From Solanum dulcamara (lineage: Eukaryota; Streptophyta; Magnoliopsida; Solanales; Solanaceae): a stretch of 64,000 nt of DNA. Below the pieces are notes generated by a model. That model had not been told where the DNA came from. It saw nothing but the letters and a program-made list of their open reading frames with translations, and made no database searches. Below are positions 23,211 to 34,371 of this stretch, one piece after another. Position numbers and translations under genes: made by a program. The stretch spans positions 511,001 to 575,000 of the forward strand of contig NC_077245.1 of NCBI RefSeq assembly GCF_947179165.1, given 5' to 3'. Positions within the stretch are counted from its first letter, which is position 1; each line of letters opens with the position of its first letter.

Positions 23211-26200
23211 TCATCGTGAAGAAAATTGATTTTGCTGGGAATCACTAGGAACAAATACCGGAAGCTGACCACCCCTTTGTGTTCTACCCTGATAGTAACT
23301 CCGCTGTGGACCAGTAGACTGTGTACCGCTAATTCTTGCCCCTCTATTCATGTTTTCGTTCAGTAAAGGCCCTCCGAAAAATATAGATTGACCTGTGTAT
23401 GTAAGCTCCGTTCCAGAAACTTGTGAAGTAGAACCAGCACCCCTGTTAGTATTAGCAGTAACAAATCGCCCGGCCTCTTGATCCCAGAAAACTGATGACC
23501 TTGTACTCTCTGGAGTGCCCATATTGTTCTTCCTTGTAGATACGTCGGAGAAGTTATCAGGGGCAGGAGATTCGTTCTCGTGGCACGCTTTTGCTGACCA
23601 CGGAGATTGATCTGCAGATGACTGATATATTGGATTGAAGTGGTCTCTATTTGAAGTTTGATGCTGCAGTGCTAATGGAGATGAGGTTAGGTTAGGGGCA
23701 AGAGGACTGCTTAAGTTACTCATGCTGTGGCCACATGTTTCAATATCTTCTCTGCTGGCACGACTGGGCGGATATGAGCTCTTGGAAGGAGACAACCTTG
23801 ATGTCCCAGCTCTAGCATTACTGTCATAAAATCCTTGATTAGTACTTGCCGGACTGCTTCTACCACTCATGCCACTGGACAAATGATCAGCATCGTAAGG
23901 ATTGTGCTTGGCACCAACTGGGCGTAGCACAGATGATGAAGCTCTAGCCTTGGCACCAGCTTTGATTGCTTCACTAGAATCTAGTTTCGCAAGCTTCCAT
24001 GCACTAATTCGGACTGGACGGTGGGATGCCTTTTTGTCCTTGTCTAGTGCATCAGGATCAACAGTAGATGGCAATCGCCCAGGCTGAAGATGAGGAATAA
24101 TTTCATCCTGCACGAGGTGTTAAAGGAATGAAATTAGCAACACAGTTCTAAAATTTGACTTTTTTCTCAATGACAAGGGATGAGCTTAGTTGCTCAAGTC
24201 AAAACTCATCCAGAACTCATTCTCCTTCCCCTCTTATGTACTCCACCCACAGAAAAAGAGGGAGAACCTTCTTAATCAACTTCACAAAACTAGAAGCACG
24301 AAAGAAGTGTAACCTGATGATCCATGAAGATTCTTGGAGGAGTACACCAAGCACCTTTATGTTGCAAGCTCATCCCAACAGAACTTCTTCCACTGATGGC
24401 TGTCACTGCAGAGCTGGTTGGTGATGATGGCAAACTCTGCTCATCACCATCTACAGAGGGTCCAGGCGGCTCACTTTGAGATCTCATTGCAACAACATAC
24501 TCATATGTTGTAATACCCTGAAATACAGCATTACAGCAGAACCAGAATATCTTTTATATATAAGCACACACACACACAAATGAAAAACCGAGAAGGAATG
24601 AGGATATGAATGGACATACCTTACGAATAAGAATAATGTGAAAGAAGAACAATTCACCTAAAGGCACAGTTGCAAGGAGTGAAACAGCAGTACATAAGGC
24701 CTGAAACAGAAAAGAAAAACAAAAGATTAAAACCCAAAGAGAACAAGAAAAGGCACAATAGAATGAAAGAGAACAAGGAAAAAAGGGTAGTTCATTTAGT
24801 GAAGTGGTCCACAACAACAATCAACAAAAAGGAAAGGTTTTGGACATCAGAAATTTGACACATCATAACAACAGCTTGATGATGAAATGGCTCTGGAGAT
24901 TCATTTCAGAAAACAAGCTTTACTGAAAGATGTGATTAGTGAAAAGTATGGAAGCAAAGGATCATATTACAAAAATAGTTATCATTTCCTATGGGTTAAA
25001 CTTATGGAGAACATAAGGAACCTGTGGCTGCAATTTGTGTGCAATATTGGGTTTAAAATTGGTGATGGTAGAAAAATTTCCTTCTGGAATGACAACTGGA
25101 TTGGCCATGTTCCTCTAAAAGAATAGTTCCCAGATCTCCCTGTGTGCATTTGGTGGACTGTTTAGAGGAAAGGAACGAAGGTGCTTTGAAGATAAAGGAA
25201 ACTCTATCTAGAAGATCAAGATGAACTGTTTTATTTAGTTGATAGAATCCATTTTAAGAATAGAAGGGACATAGTTCTGCTTTTGATTGTAAATACTTTT
25301 GACAGCACCTCTTTGCAATGCTTATAATACACTTGCCATTTCTCAGAAAAAGCATTTAAAATGTTATAAAGCTGCAACAATTGGAACAAGTTCCAAGCAG
25401 CAGCACTAAATGTCATATACATGGCGATTCTGGCACTATGATTTAGCACACCTTCAAATTTACGAGCTGCTTCAAGGCCTTGATACATAAATGCTATTCT
25501 ATCTTTCCTTCAAAAGAAATTCTTCAACCAGTCTAAGGCTTATGAACTTACCATAGTGGATTACATATCTAAAGATTGTAACTACTAGACCAGTATAAGA
25601 TACAACTCCCACAATAAATTAAGGTCTAACAAATGCAGATTAGAAAATGCAGTACACACAGAGCGTCCATATACTAACACAAACAATTAGAATAGTTGTT
25701 CAGCAAGCAACAAGCTAGCTTACATACCACTACAATAGCAAATGGAGGTCTAGAGAATCCTTCTCCGAGCCTCTCTATTATCTGATTTTCTGTAGCTTTC
25801 TTATCGACAAAGCATCTAACCAGGACTGCAATGCCCACTCCACATTCAAAGACAAGCTGACATGAAAGGGACATATTTAATTATTTTTTTTAAAAAGGTG
25901 AAGAAATGATTATGCCTTGTCAAACATTAAAGAGGAGATAAAATGAAAGAATCTTAGTGTGACTTACCCAGACAAAGCTGAAAGCCATCAGGCACACAAA
26001 TGTGATATAGTTTTTCCTTCCCACGCAATTATTCAACCACTGTAAAAAGTACACATCCGAAATGACACTAATGACAGAAATTCACAATGACTGCAAAGGG
26101 AGATATGAACTAGTGTACATTATTAACAGCTTGGATTAAAATATTTTGTGATGTAATATATATTATCCAAAAATACCCTTATCTTGAATTCCTCAAATGG

Positions 26201-28603
26201 GAAATCAGATTCAGCACATTCCTCCAATTCAAACAATTATGTCATGTCAAAGTAAAACACAATGTGCTTTGAGCAACAGAAAACTAAACAAGAAGACAGC
26301 ACATATTTGAACTCACACGGCAGTGATGATCAAATCCATCAACACATTTGTCACAACTTCTACAGTGTTTGCTGAACTTTCGAACCTGCATAAGGAAAAC
26401 ATACCTTATTCAAGGCTCTCCACTATACCCAATGAAAGTCTAAACATTTGGATGTAGTTGTCGGAGAAGGATATACTGCAGATGCAGAGTAGACTAGAGA
26501 GAGAAGCAGATGAGAAGTGGTATACCTCAGCATTACACAATGTGCAGAACAAAACTTCTTCATCTCCACTCTGCTGCAGTGACTGATCATCCTTCCGACA
26601 GTCTTCAAGGACAAAACAACAACAGAGGACCCCTCCAAGTCTTCCACAGCAACCTGAAGCATCACTTGCAGGTGTTCCTCCATCTAGGAATCCTTCCTTG
26701 CTGGGACCCCCTGCAGCAGATATATCACCTATCACAAGCAGTTCAAGATGTCAACAGAAGATGAATCGTGCTCAAATTACCAAATGGATACCAATGTTCA
26801 ATCTTTCAACCACCCTCCCCAACAAGATGCAGTGACAACGTTTTATACATAACACTTGATAGACCTTGTCCTTATTTTCATCCATTGTAAAACTTGACGC
26901 TTTTTCAGTTCGTGAGTACTAGTAAAACTTGATATTTCTTATAATTTTGTTCAGTTATATTTTCAAAAGTCTAGAAGGTCAATGTCAGGGTTTACTAGTG
27001 ATCTTCAACTCATATCTAATAGACACAATACTTGGTCTTTGATTACCAACCAAAAAATAATTTAGATGTATCTTCAGGTTGTTCTGATCCCGTTGCAGAT
27101 TTACCTTTATCAAGGGAAGAAGAATAAGAGGATCATATTGGATCCAAAAACTAACCAGGCAACTCTATGTCATTGTGCGATTGATAGGCCGTTGACTTGT
27201 CAGCTTCAATGAGAATCCCAGGATCAGCAGGATCAATTGCTGTGCATCTAACATAGAGTGTGAACACACACACAGCCTGAAAGCAAGAGCCAAAAGATGA
27301 CAGAAGTAACAAGAAAGTGAAACATAAATAGAGTGTTTGCAACAAAAATAGCAGGCAACGTCATCCCTATTGCACTCACCAAGAAGGAATAAACACCAAT
27401 TGCTATGTACTCAAAGATGTCTTTTCCAAGAAATGGAGCAAAAAATGCATAGAAGGCAACAGATAGCAGGCAGAAAACTGTTATAGCCACAACCTGCACA
27501 GCAACATGGAATAATGAGTACACAAGATTCAAGTTGCACAACAACGATAGATAGTATTAGTTAATCATAAAGGCAGATACAATAAGATGTCACTAATCAA
27601 TAATACAATAAGTAATGCCTGTGCCTTCCAGAAGATCTTCAGGTGAAACTTATCATTCAGAGACTTGAGAAATGGGAAAATGAGTACAGAAGCAAGAAAT
27701 GCATGCTGATCAGCACAAAAAAACCCAATAAAATATTTCATTTTGTTAGATGGACCACAAGAAAGTATATCACGGGGACCAAGCTACAAGTACACATACA
27801 GAATAGTTGCATTAGCTAATCCAGTGAACACAATCTGAGCTAAAACCCCTTTAGACTAAGTTGTAAAGTTTGTCCAACAAGGAACTGGATGAAGCAGATA
27901 TGCATTATTGCATTAAGAGTGATGGAAAGCTTGATCTCAGTCACAGTCGCAGAAATTATAATCCTGTTAAAATACAGGATAATCACCATAAAAAAGAGAA
28001 GCAAGTGCACTAAGCATCCCGCATTTATGTAGGGTCCGGGGAAGGGAGAAAACCCCGAAGGGGGTGATGTAGGCAGCCTATAGTGATGCAAGCATCAGTT
28101 AAGATCACCCGTGACCTACAAGTCCACCCGAAGAACAACTTTACCATTGCTTCAAGGTCCCCTTCGATACAGGGTAATCACCATAAACTTTGAAAATTAT
28201 CAGAGCAAAAAAAAAAGGGGCAAATACCAACTAAGAAAATCCAGATAAACCAACTGTAACTCAAGTCAAATTCCTACTCAGAACCTAAAGATCGCATCTT
28301 TTGATAATGTGAAACACTAGAAACTTCAAAGCAAATGTAACTAAAAATAAGAGCAAATCCCAAATCTACAAAGTAAAAATAACTAGAACATCACTTAAAA
28401 AGTAAAAGTAACAAAGTGCAGTTGACTAAAAGAAACAAATCAGCAATGTCACCAAACCAAAGCAAAAAAAAACACTTTAAATACCCCAAAAGATCTAACA
28501 ACACCAACATTATAGCTTTACAAGTGATCCAAATACAACAAAGAGCAAAATGAAGAACCTGAAACGAGTGAGCCGGTAGTTGCCACCCATGACGTCGAGC
28601 CAT
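23211..28603 (-). CDS. DHHC-type protein S-acyltransferase (PAT19/PAT20-like)
   Basis: Ten minus-strand exons: 28559-28603, 27380-27493, 27156-27276, 26526-26728, 26317-26385, 25968-26039, 25728-25856, 24620-24700, 24314-24517 and 23211-24107. They give 644 residues. The start [15 protein letters not shown] is conserved in the PAT19-22 group. Hydrophobic segments lie in exons 2, 3, 6 and 8 (four membrane spans). The cysteine-rich domain starts at FCTLCNAE and continues as [20 protein letters not shown] with the catalytic DHHC at 180-183, then [11 protein letters not shown]. The enzyme auto-acylates its cysteine and passes palmitate to target cysteines at endomembranes or plasma membrane. Exon 10 encodes a long, low-complexity, Ser/Pro/Gly-rich cytosolic tail of about 298 residues, typical of this subgroup. 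Introns contain a LINE fragment and a SINE. Confidence 0.92.
24870..25245 (+). pseudogene. LINE reverse transcriptase C-terminal fragment
   Basis: Plus-strand frames give [14 protein letters not shown], then [29 protein letters not shown] and FPDLPVC, the conserved region downstream of the reverse transcriptase in plant LINEs (GDG...FW..W motif). At least one frameshift separates the blocks. The fragment lies in intron 7 of the PAT gene, antisense to it. Confidence 0.75.
27993..28166 (-). mobile_element. tRNA-derived SINE with 21 bp target duplication
   Basis: Read on the minus strand it contains a box B-like GTAGGTCACGGGTGATC, then GGCTGCCTACATCACCCCCT, TTCCCCGGACCCTACATAAA and GCGGGATGCTTAGTGCAC, the block order of a common plant SINE family. 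Flanks at 27972-27992 and 28167-28187 hold direct repeats of 21 bp that differ at one position. It lies in intron 1 of the PAT gene, in the same orientation. Confidence 0.85.
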
Positions 28604-28834
28604 AGAGAACCGAGTCCGACCCGTTTCAACTCAAACCATAAACTTCAAATGCCAACAATCCAAATTGCACCAATGTGTATGAACTACTAGTATTGAAGTA
28701 AAAAAAAAAATGTTGCTTTTTCTGCTGCAAATGAACTTATTTGAAGCTTCTGATATGAAAAATGAAATTTAAACAACGACCCAGATAATAAAATCAAGAA
28801 AAATGACGACCCATCAACTTAGATTTTTCGGTTC

Positions 28835-28842
28835 TAGGGTTT
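28835..28842 (-). promoter_or_regulatory. Telo-box in the PAT 5' leader or promoter
   Basis: The minus strand reads AAACCCTA about 230 bases upstream of the PAT ATG. Telo-boxes are common near transcription starts of plant housekeeping genes. The role here is inferred. Confidence 0.35.
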
Positions 28843-29580
28843 GGGGAAAATTGAAAGATGAAACTGGGAAGAAGTGGGTGAGCAAAATAAGGAACTTGCA
28901 AAACCTTATGCAGCAAAAGTGTAACTAAAGAAAGACGAAAAGTGTTTTTTTTAATGTTATTATGGAAATGGAATCATCTTTAAAAGAAATTTTGGGGAAA
29001 AAAAAAAGAAATTTTTTTGACTATGACATTCAGCCGGCTCCTTTTTTTTTCTCTCTTTTTCACCCCTAAAAGAATAAGTTAAAAAATAATTAAGTTGTGT
29101 TTGAATAATTTAAATTTTAACTCTCGTCAAAACGTAATTAATAAAACAATATTTTGAAAAGAAAAAAAAACTTTATGTCTAGACGGCTTCAAAAAAATTT
29201 ATTTCTTGTTCCAATATTTTGGTTCTATTATCTGAAAGATTTGAAAATTTTTAACTTTTATTCCGTCTTTTTAGAGTGAGGTAGTTCTTAAAATGCTTTG
29301 AATATAATATTATTTTAGGTAAGGAATTAAAAGTACATTTTAATGAGATGAAAATCAAAATTGATATAAATAATGATGGACTAAACTCTAAAGTGTAATG
29401 AATCTTTTATTTTCTTTTTCAGTTTCCACTTTTCAATGTGGTTAAACAGAATTCTCGCTGCTACCATATTTTTCTTTTTTACTTTAATCTCAACTACTTT
29501 CAATTGTAGTAATAATACGATATTGGAAAACAATGTCAGTGTGAGACAATAACCTTTTACACAACTGAGGGTCAAGTACT
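28843..29580. other. AT-rich 5' flank of the PAT gene
   Basis: No open frame with family resemblance. Poly-A and poly-T runs are frequent. Nothing else seen. Confidence 0.5.
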
Positions 29581-29589
29581 TGATCGACA

Positions 29590-30030
29590 AGACGTGTGTA
29601 TAGTAAAGTTAATGATAAGATGAAAGTTTTAGAGATAGGCTGAATCAAAATGTTTTAGATTAAGCACAACGAGAGCAGAATATTTGGAGCGCAAATTTAG
29701 TAAAGTAAAGCATGAAGCCTAGATGAAAAAGTGAAGATTGATATGCATGTCACACTTAAAAGAGCAAGTTTCAAATATTTGAGTCTATAATTCAAGAAAA
29801 CATAGAGATATTAATGATGATGATGACGCACATCATATTGGAGTTGATTGGGTGAAATAGAGACTCGTATTTGGAATATTATGTTATAAAAATGCATCAT
29901 CAAGACTTACGGATATATTTTATAATATGATGATTAGATCAACATTAATGTATGTGGTAGACTTGCAGTGTATTGGCCAAACAAAAAAGCTCACGTCCAT
30001 AAAATGTGTTTTAATGAAAAACCATTGATT
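29590..30030 (+). pseudogene. Second degenerate LINE reverse transcriptase fragment
   Basis: Plus-strand translation gives CFRLSTTRAEYLERKFS, then SFKYLSL-like and DDDAHHIG-like blocks, and FYNMMIRSTLMYVVD, matching in order the C-terminal half of the same LINE type as the copy at 6335-7262. It has many stop codons. Confidence 0.7.
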
Positions 30031-30739
30031 CCTATAATATTGATGTATCTCTATTATTGCTCGTTATAAAAGTTGGAAAGCTAAAGAAAAGATAATGTAA
30101 AAATATATAAATAACTGAAAAAATATTAGAGGAAAACCATCATTGGCATCTTTACTTGTTTGACCACTAAACTTCAACTACTAGTAAACAAAAGTCTAAT
30201 TAATTTTGATGATTTCTTAAGAGAGCAAAAAAGGCATAGAATTATTAAAGCCAAGAAAATCCTATATAAGATAATATAAAGTTAAAAGTATTATATTAGT
30301 TAAATGATGAGTGAATAGAATCAATGAAAACTATAATTGAAATGCATGTGGATGTTTAGGTAAGTGTAACAATAATCAAATTATTATTAATATAATAAAC
30401 AGCTTTGCCTGTAGACATTTGCTTAGAAAATAATGAACTGTCTATCCAATTAAAATAAACTTTATTTCTTTGTTTTTTCATCATGGACTTGGATATTTGT
30501 CTCAACTCTTAAGAACCAAACCGACAGCCTCTTTCTTCATGACATCATCTTGTAATAAAATTATAATTATTCTCCATTGATAGTATTAATAATTTTACAC
30601 AATCAATTGCTCAATAATCAGTAATTGATGTGGAAAAAAAGTGGAAAATGATTATAAAAAGGGATAAACGGAAAGAAAAAAAATGAAAAGGATGGGGTAA
30701 TATCTTTTTATTTTCTTATTTTGAAAAGAGCTAAGAAGT
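30031..30739. other. AT-rich intergenic region
   Basis: No gene, repeat or structural motif recognised. Confidence 0.5.
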
Positions 30740-31390
30740 GGAAGATCTACTTTAATTTAATGAATCTATGACATTTTTTCAAAGTAATCAACTTTGGATA
30801 TTGATCCCAAATATTGTCTAAGAGTATATTATAGAATATACTATACCCTAGACCCGGTATAGAAAGGGAGTAGGGTAATTCATCATCAACCAAGGCAGGA
30901 ATCGCTAGAGTATTGTATTGCCCTTCAATGGGACTATACAGAATAGCGAAAAGGTCGAAATCTAGTGAATCTGTCTTTAAAGTGTAGCTCCGCACCTTAC
31001 CCATCGTGTAATGACAGTGTGCCTTCACCCCATGATTTTAGTGCTCCGATTGCGCCTTCACTCTAGGGCTATCTTTCACAGCTGACAGACATGGTTCAAC
31101 GTCCCAGCTATGCTTCCTTTTCTATAACAGTGACAGCCTAGTTTGATTGCCTCTTCCGAAAGTGCCATAGCTCCTTCTATCACAACCAAAAAAACAGGGG
31201 ATTCGAAGTATCAATCTTATTCTATGCTCTATTCCATCTTCCTTATACTTTGACTGTTAATTCATGTGCACAAACCTACCTCACAAAGGAAAGCGGAAAA
31301 GGGCCCGGATCGAAGGGGTCTTCTTTCTTTGATTGGAAAAGAAGGTGAGAGCCTTAACCCTCTGGTCTGTGGGTAAACCCTTCAAAGATA
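30740..31390. other. Organelle-like DNA, probable mitochondrial insertion
   Basis: This stretch is richer in G and C than its surroundings and has the texture of plant mitochondrial intergenic DNA (for example AAAGGGCCCGGATCGAAGGG and GGTGAGAGCCTTAACCCTC). A minus-strand open frame of 93 codons (30747-31028) has no family I recognise. The assignment rests on composition and resemblance only and needs an alignment to mitochondrial genomes. Confidence 0.4.
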
Positions 31391-31756
31391 GAAAGCCAGG
31401 AAGAAGGTAATGGAATTGAAAATACAGACAAAAGCAGAGAAGAAACAAAATGTTGGTCTGATGGTAAAGTACCCAGCAGAAGGTAAGGCTGGGAAAGACT
31501 GCAAGAAGCTGGAGAAGGGATAGACCTCGTCAACGGAGTTTTCTAATGAGCTTTCTTTCAGAAGACTTAGTTTCGGAAGATGACCTGATAAAGGAAGACT
31601 TGAAGGTTGGTGAGTCAAGCAGTCAGACCTAGGTTAAGAATAAAGAAAATGAGCCAAAGTTTCAAGTTTAGTTAGGTAACTTACCGAATAAGGTGGATTG
31701 CAAGATGATTCTGACTTTGCCAAAAGAGTTCATGGCAAAAACCAATCAGAATGTTA
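31391..31756 (+). other. Coding-like remnant interrupted by the Mutator-like element
   Basis: Just left of the element the plus strand can be read VDCKMILTLPKEFMAKTNQN; the frame resumes after the element as VTLERDVVDTSKLAMR. It looks like part of a retroelement polyprotein or other disrupted coding region, but I do not recognise the family. Confidence 0.4.
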
Positions 31757-32918
31757 GAGAAAATAGTCAAATGCCTCCCTAATCTATTATCGAATTCTCA
31801 ACTACACATTTATATTTTACGGAGGTCATATTACCCCCTGAACTATTTTAAAGAAAATAAATACCCCTTAAATATTGAGTTGGCATAGAGAGTGCATTTC
31901 ATTGAGAGAGTGAGCAGGCTGTTTTTCCTTATACTTTTTTTTTAATTTCCATTCTCTTCTCTTTTTTTTCTTTCTCTCTCTTTCTCATTATCTATCTATT
32001 TTTTCAATCTAAAATTTGCCATGGTCGAAGTTTGGAGCTTTTCTGACTTTTTCCTTTCTTGTTACATTTAGATGAGCAACTGCTAGTGAATGGATGTTTT
32101 TAAGTTCAAGATATAGCCTAAACTTGTTCGTATATGTTGAGACCCATTGTAACTACAATACCCATTTGGATATTTATTCAATTCCGATCACATTATCCAT
32201 TTAGGCATTCATTCAATTTCGATCATCAGGTCACACTTTTTAAACACAGAGAAATATTTTGAGGTAAAAAATTGAAGTCATAACAGATTTATCAAATGAA
32301 AATGTATTTCAAAATCTAGAATGTGCCCTCAATAATTGTCTTTTTTTGATTTTCAAAAATGTTGCCACACAGACCTGCAAAATCGCAATAATATCCACAA
32401 ACATTAACCTGAGTCTCTTTCCCAATTAAGTTTGGTGGTGGGATAAAATTAGACATATGGTTGTCTTTATGATGGTGTGAATGTTCTTTTTTCATGGCTT
32501 TGTTCTCATGAGAAAATGGCGGAGGAATTCTTTGAGTATGTGGAGGAGCCATTAATGGTGAAGGTGGGGGAGGTGATAAAGGTAGAGGTGGAGGGGGAGA
32601 TGATGGTGGTTGCAGAAATTTCTCAAACTACAGCTGCGGAGGAGTGATTGAGGTGGCGACAAATTACTCCAAATGTATCCCCCAATATTTTTCCTAAAAC
32701 AAAGCTTTCATAAAGAATTAGGGTAGGGAAGAAAAAGAAAAAAAAATTTAAAAGATTAATTGGTAAAATAAACGTGTCAAGCGCGTGTGTTTCACCACAA
32801 GATATATGGCTGGGTATGACGTTTTAAGGGGTCATTTATTCCACTTTAAACTAGTTCGGGGAGGGGGGGTATTATTAGGACTTCCGTAAAATATAAGTGT
32901 GTAGTTGACTATTTTCTC
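31757..32918. mobile_element. Non-autonomous Mutator-like element (1162 bp)
   Basis: The ends GAGAAAATAGTCAA and GACTATTTTCTC are inverted, and the similarity extends about 90-100 bases into each side (shared blocks CAACTACACA, TATATTTTACGGA, CCCCCTGAACTA-type, AATAAATACCCCTT-type). Ten-base direct repeats CAGAATGTTA (31747-31756) and CAGAATGTAA (32919-32928), differing at one base, flank it. Long terminal inverted repeats with a 9-11 bp duplication are diagnostic of Mutator-like elements. There is no transposase; the interior carries a captured gene fragment. Confidence 0.88.
32300..32640 (-). pseudogene. Captured proline-rich membrane protein fragment inside the MULE
   Basis: The minus strand codes for PPSSPPPPLPLSPPPPSP, MAPPHTQRIPPPFSHENK, HSHHHKDNHMSNFIPPPNL and then, after deletions and frame changes, a piece resembling a hydrophobic C-terminus ending in a KKRQLL-like motif. 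That order resembles plant hydroxyproline-rich or extensin-like small membrane proteins. The fragment is broken and is likely not expressed as a functional protein. Gene-fragment capture is typical of Pack-MULEs. Confidence 0.6.
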
Positions 32919-32928
32919 CAGAATGTAA

Positions 32929-33301
32929 CTTTGGAAAGGGATGTGGTGGATACTAGTAAACTTGCCATGAGGTAGTGATGCCAAAAATTCCTCGAGGAGG
33001 TTTTCTGAAGAAGGTTCTTCTCATTATCACTGACAGTCTAACCAAAGAACTATGTATTGGAGGTTAACTGTTATCCAAGTCTGTTATTAGGATAGGACGG
33101 AAGTTGGGGTGGCTGCACTGCGCTTTATATCTTAAGCAGTGTATTTCTTCCCTTCAGAATGAAACAGTTAAGCTCTTCTTATCTTTCCCAACTTGAAAGC
33201 CAGCCAAGTCATTATTCAAAAAGTCTTAGTTAAAGCAATGAGGCACGGATCAGGAAATGGAACGATCTTATATATATCGTAGAATAAAGTACCACATGGG
33301 T

Positions 33302-33338
<37 letters not shown>

Positions 33339-33479
33339 TCCAAATCTACCGAATCACTCATGTTATGATCTTCTACATTATGGGTCTTCCCGTTTCGTCA
33401 TTTGGCTTATGTTTTTCATATAGCATTCAGACCGAATGACTCATTATGTTGATACTTCCACATATTATGGGTATCTCCT
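32929..33479. other. Organelle-like or retroelement-derived flank with (TA)n
   Basis: To about 32996 this continues the frame broken by the Mutator-like element. From about 33020 the sequence again has mitochondrial texture. A (TA)n microsatellite lies at 33303-33335. Confidence 0.4.
33303..33335. repeat. (TA)n microsatellite
   Basis: A pure TA run of about 16 units, read directly. Confidence 0.9.
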
Positions 33480-33481
33480 TA

Positions 33482-33702
33482 TCATTCAAAAAAGACAAAA
33501 AAAAAATCAAGATAGCAAACATTCTCTAGAATTTCTCTTAGATTCAAACCCATAGCCGATGATAGAACTATAATATCTATTTTTTGTTTCCTACTTACAC
33601 GAGCACATATTCTTGCTTTTCTATCAGTTTCTAATTTTGATCTTCCTCTCCAAGCTGATATTATGATACCGGTATAGATCAAAATTCCGTTATGGTCCAA
33701 TT
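33482..33702 (-). pseudogene. rpoB: Plastid rpoB fragment (RNA polymerase beta subunit)
   Basis: The minus strand encodes [15 protein letters not shown], then [20 protein letters not shown] and [17 protein letters not shown], the N-terminal third of plastid RNA polymerase beta. The match starts and ends abruptly, and both sides look mitochondrial or unrelated. It is therefore a nuclear copy of plastid DNA, perhaps by way of plastid DNA already carried in the mitochondrial genome. It is far too short to function. Confidence 0.85.
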
Positions 33703-34085
33703 CTTATCGGTAATAAAGACCGAGAGAAGGAGCGAGCCTATAGAAAATCGAAAATGAAATTAAAAAAAAATCATGAATAGATAGAGTCAACGGTACGACG
33801 CTGCCTACGCGTGAATTAGCTTTCAAAGTTGAGCAGTCTCAATTTTATTACATGATTTGCGAATGAATGCTGGGCTGGGCCACCAGTCGTAAGCCAGGGA
33901 AGCAATTTCTTTTGTAGTATAGCTAGTCAGTGAGAGAAAAGGAAAGCTCGTTTCAAGTGAGTGAGCTCTCAGGGCTGTACAAAAAACTTATCTCCCCTAT
34001 CCCAGGATAGTGCGAAATCATTCACACGAGTTCCCTGGCTGGTACTAATAGATAGAGCTACTAATGCTGCCTATTTTTCCATACC
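33703..34085. other. Organelle-like DNA, probable mitochondrial insertion (right part)
   Basis: Non-AT-rich stretch with mitochondrial texture (for example AAAGACCGAGAGAAGGAGCG and GGGCTGGGCCACCAGTCGTA). Beyond about 34085 the composition returns abruptly to AT-rich nuclear background. Confidence 0.4.
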
Positions 34086-34275
34086 ACTAAAAATTAGTAT
34101 ATATTTGATTTTACGTTAAATTGAATATACTTGGAGAGCATTATCGCGATGAAGTTATCCTCGTTTGATTGATATTCTTTTATCGAAAAATTATATTATG
34201 TGGATATGTAAGAAAAATAAAAAAATATGTAAAGATATTATATGTTGAATTGGAAATAATTCCTTTACTCTACGA

Positions 34276-34371
34276 AGATAGTGGTAAGATTTGTGTACGT
34301 CTTATTTTTCTCTACCACTTGTGAAACTACATTATGTACTATATTATTATTATTGGTGTTGTTATTGTATT
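34276..34371 (+). mobile_element. Degenerate TS SINE
   Basis: GTGGTAAGATTTGTGTACGT, then CTACCACTTGTGAAACTACA and a TATTATTATTGGTGTTGTTA tail align with the TS SINE 3' region with many substitutions. Confidence 0.5.

Noticed and set aside
30747..31028. 93-codon minus-strand frame in organelle-like DNA
   Set aside because: Clean frame but no family recognised; kept only as part of the probable mitochondrial insertion.
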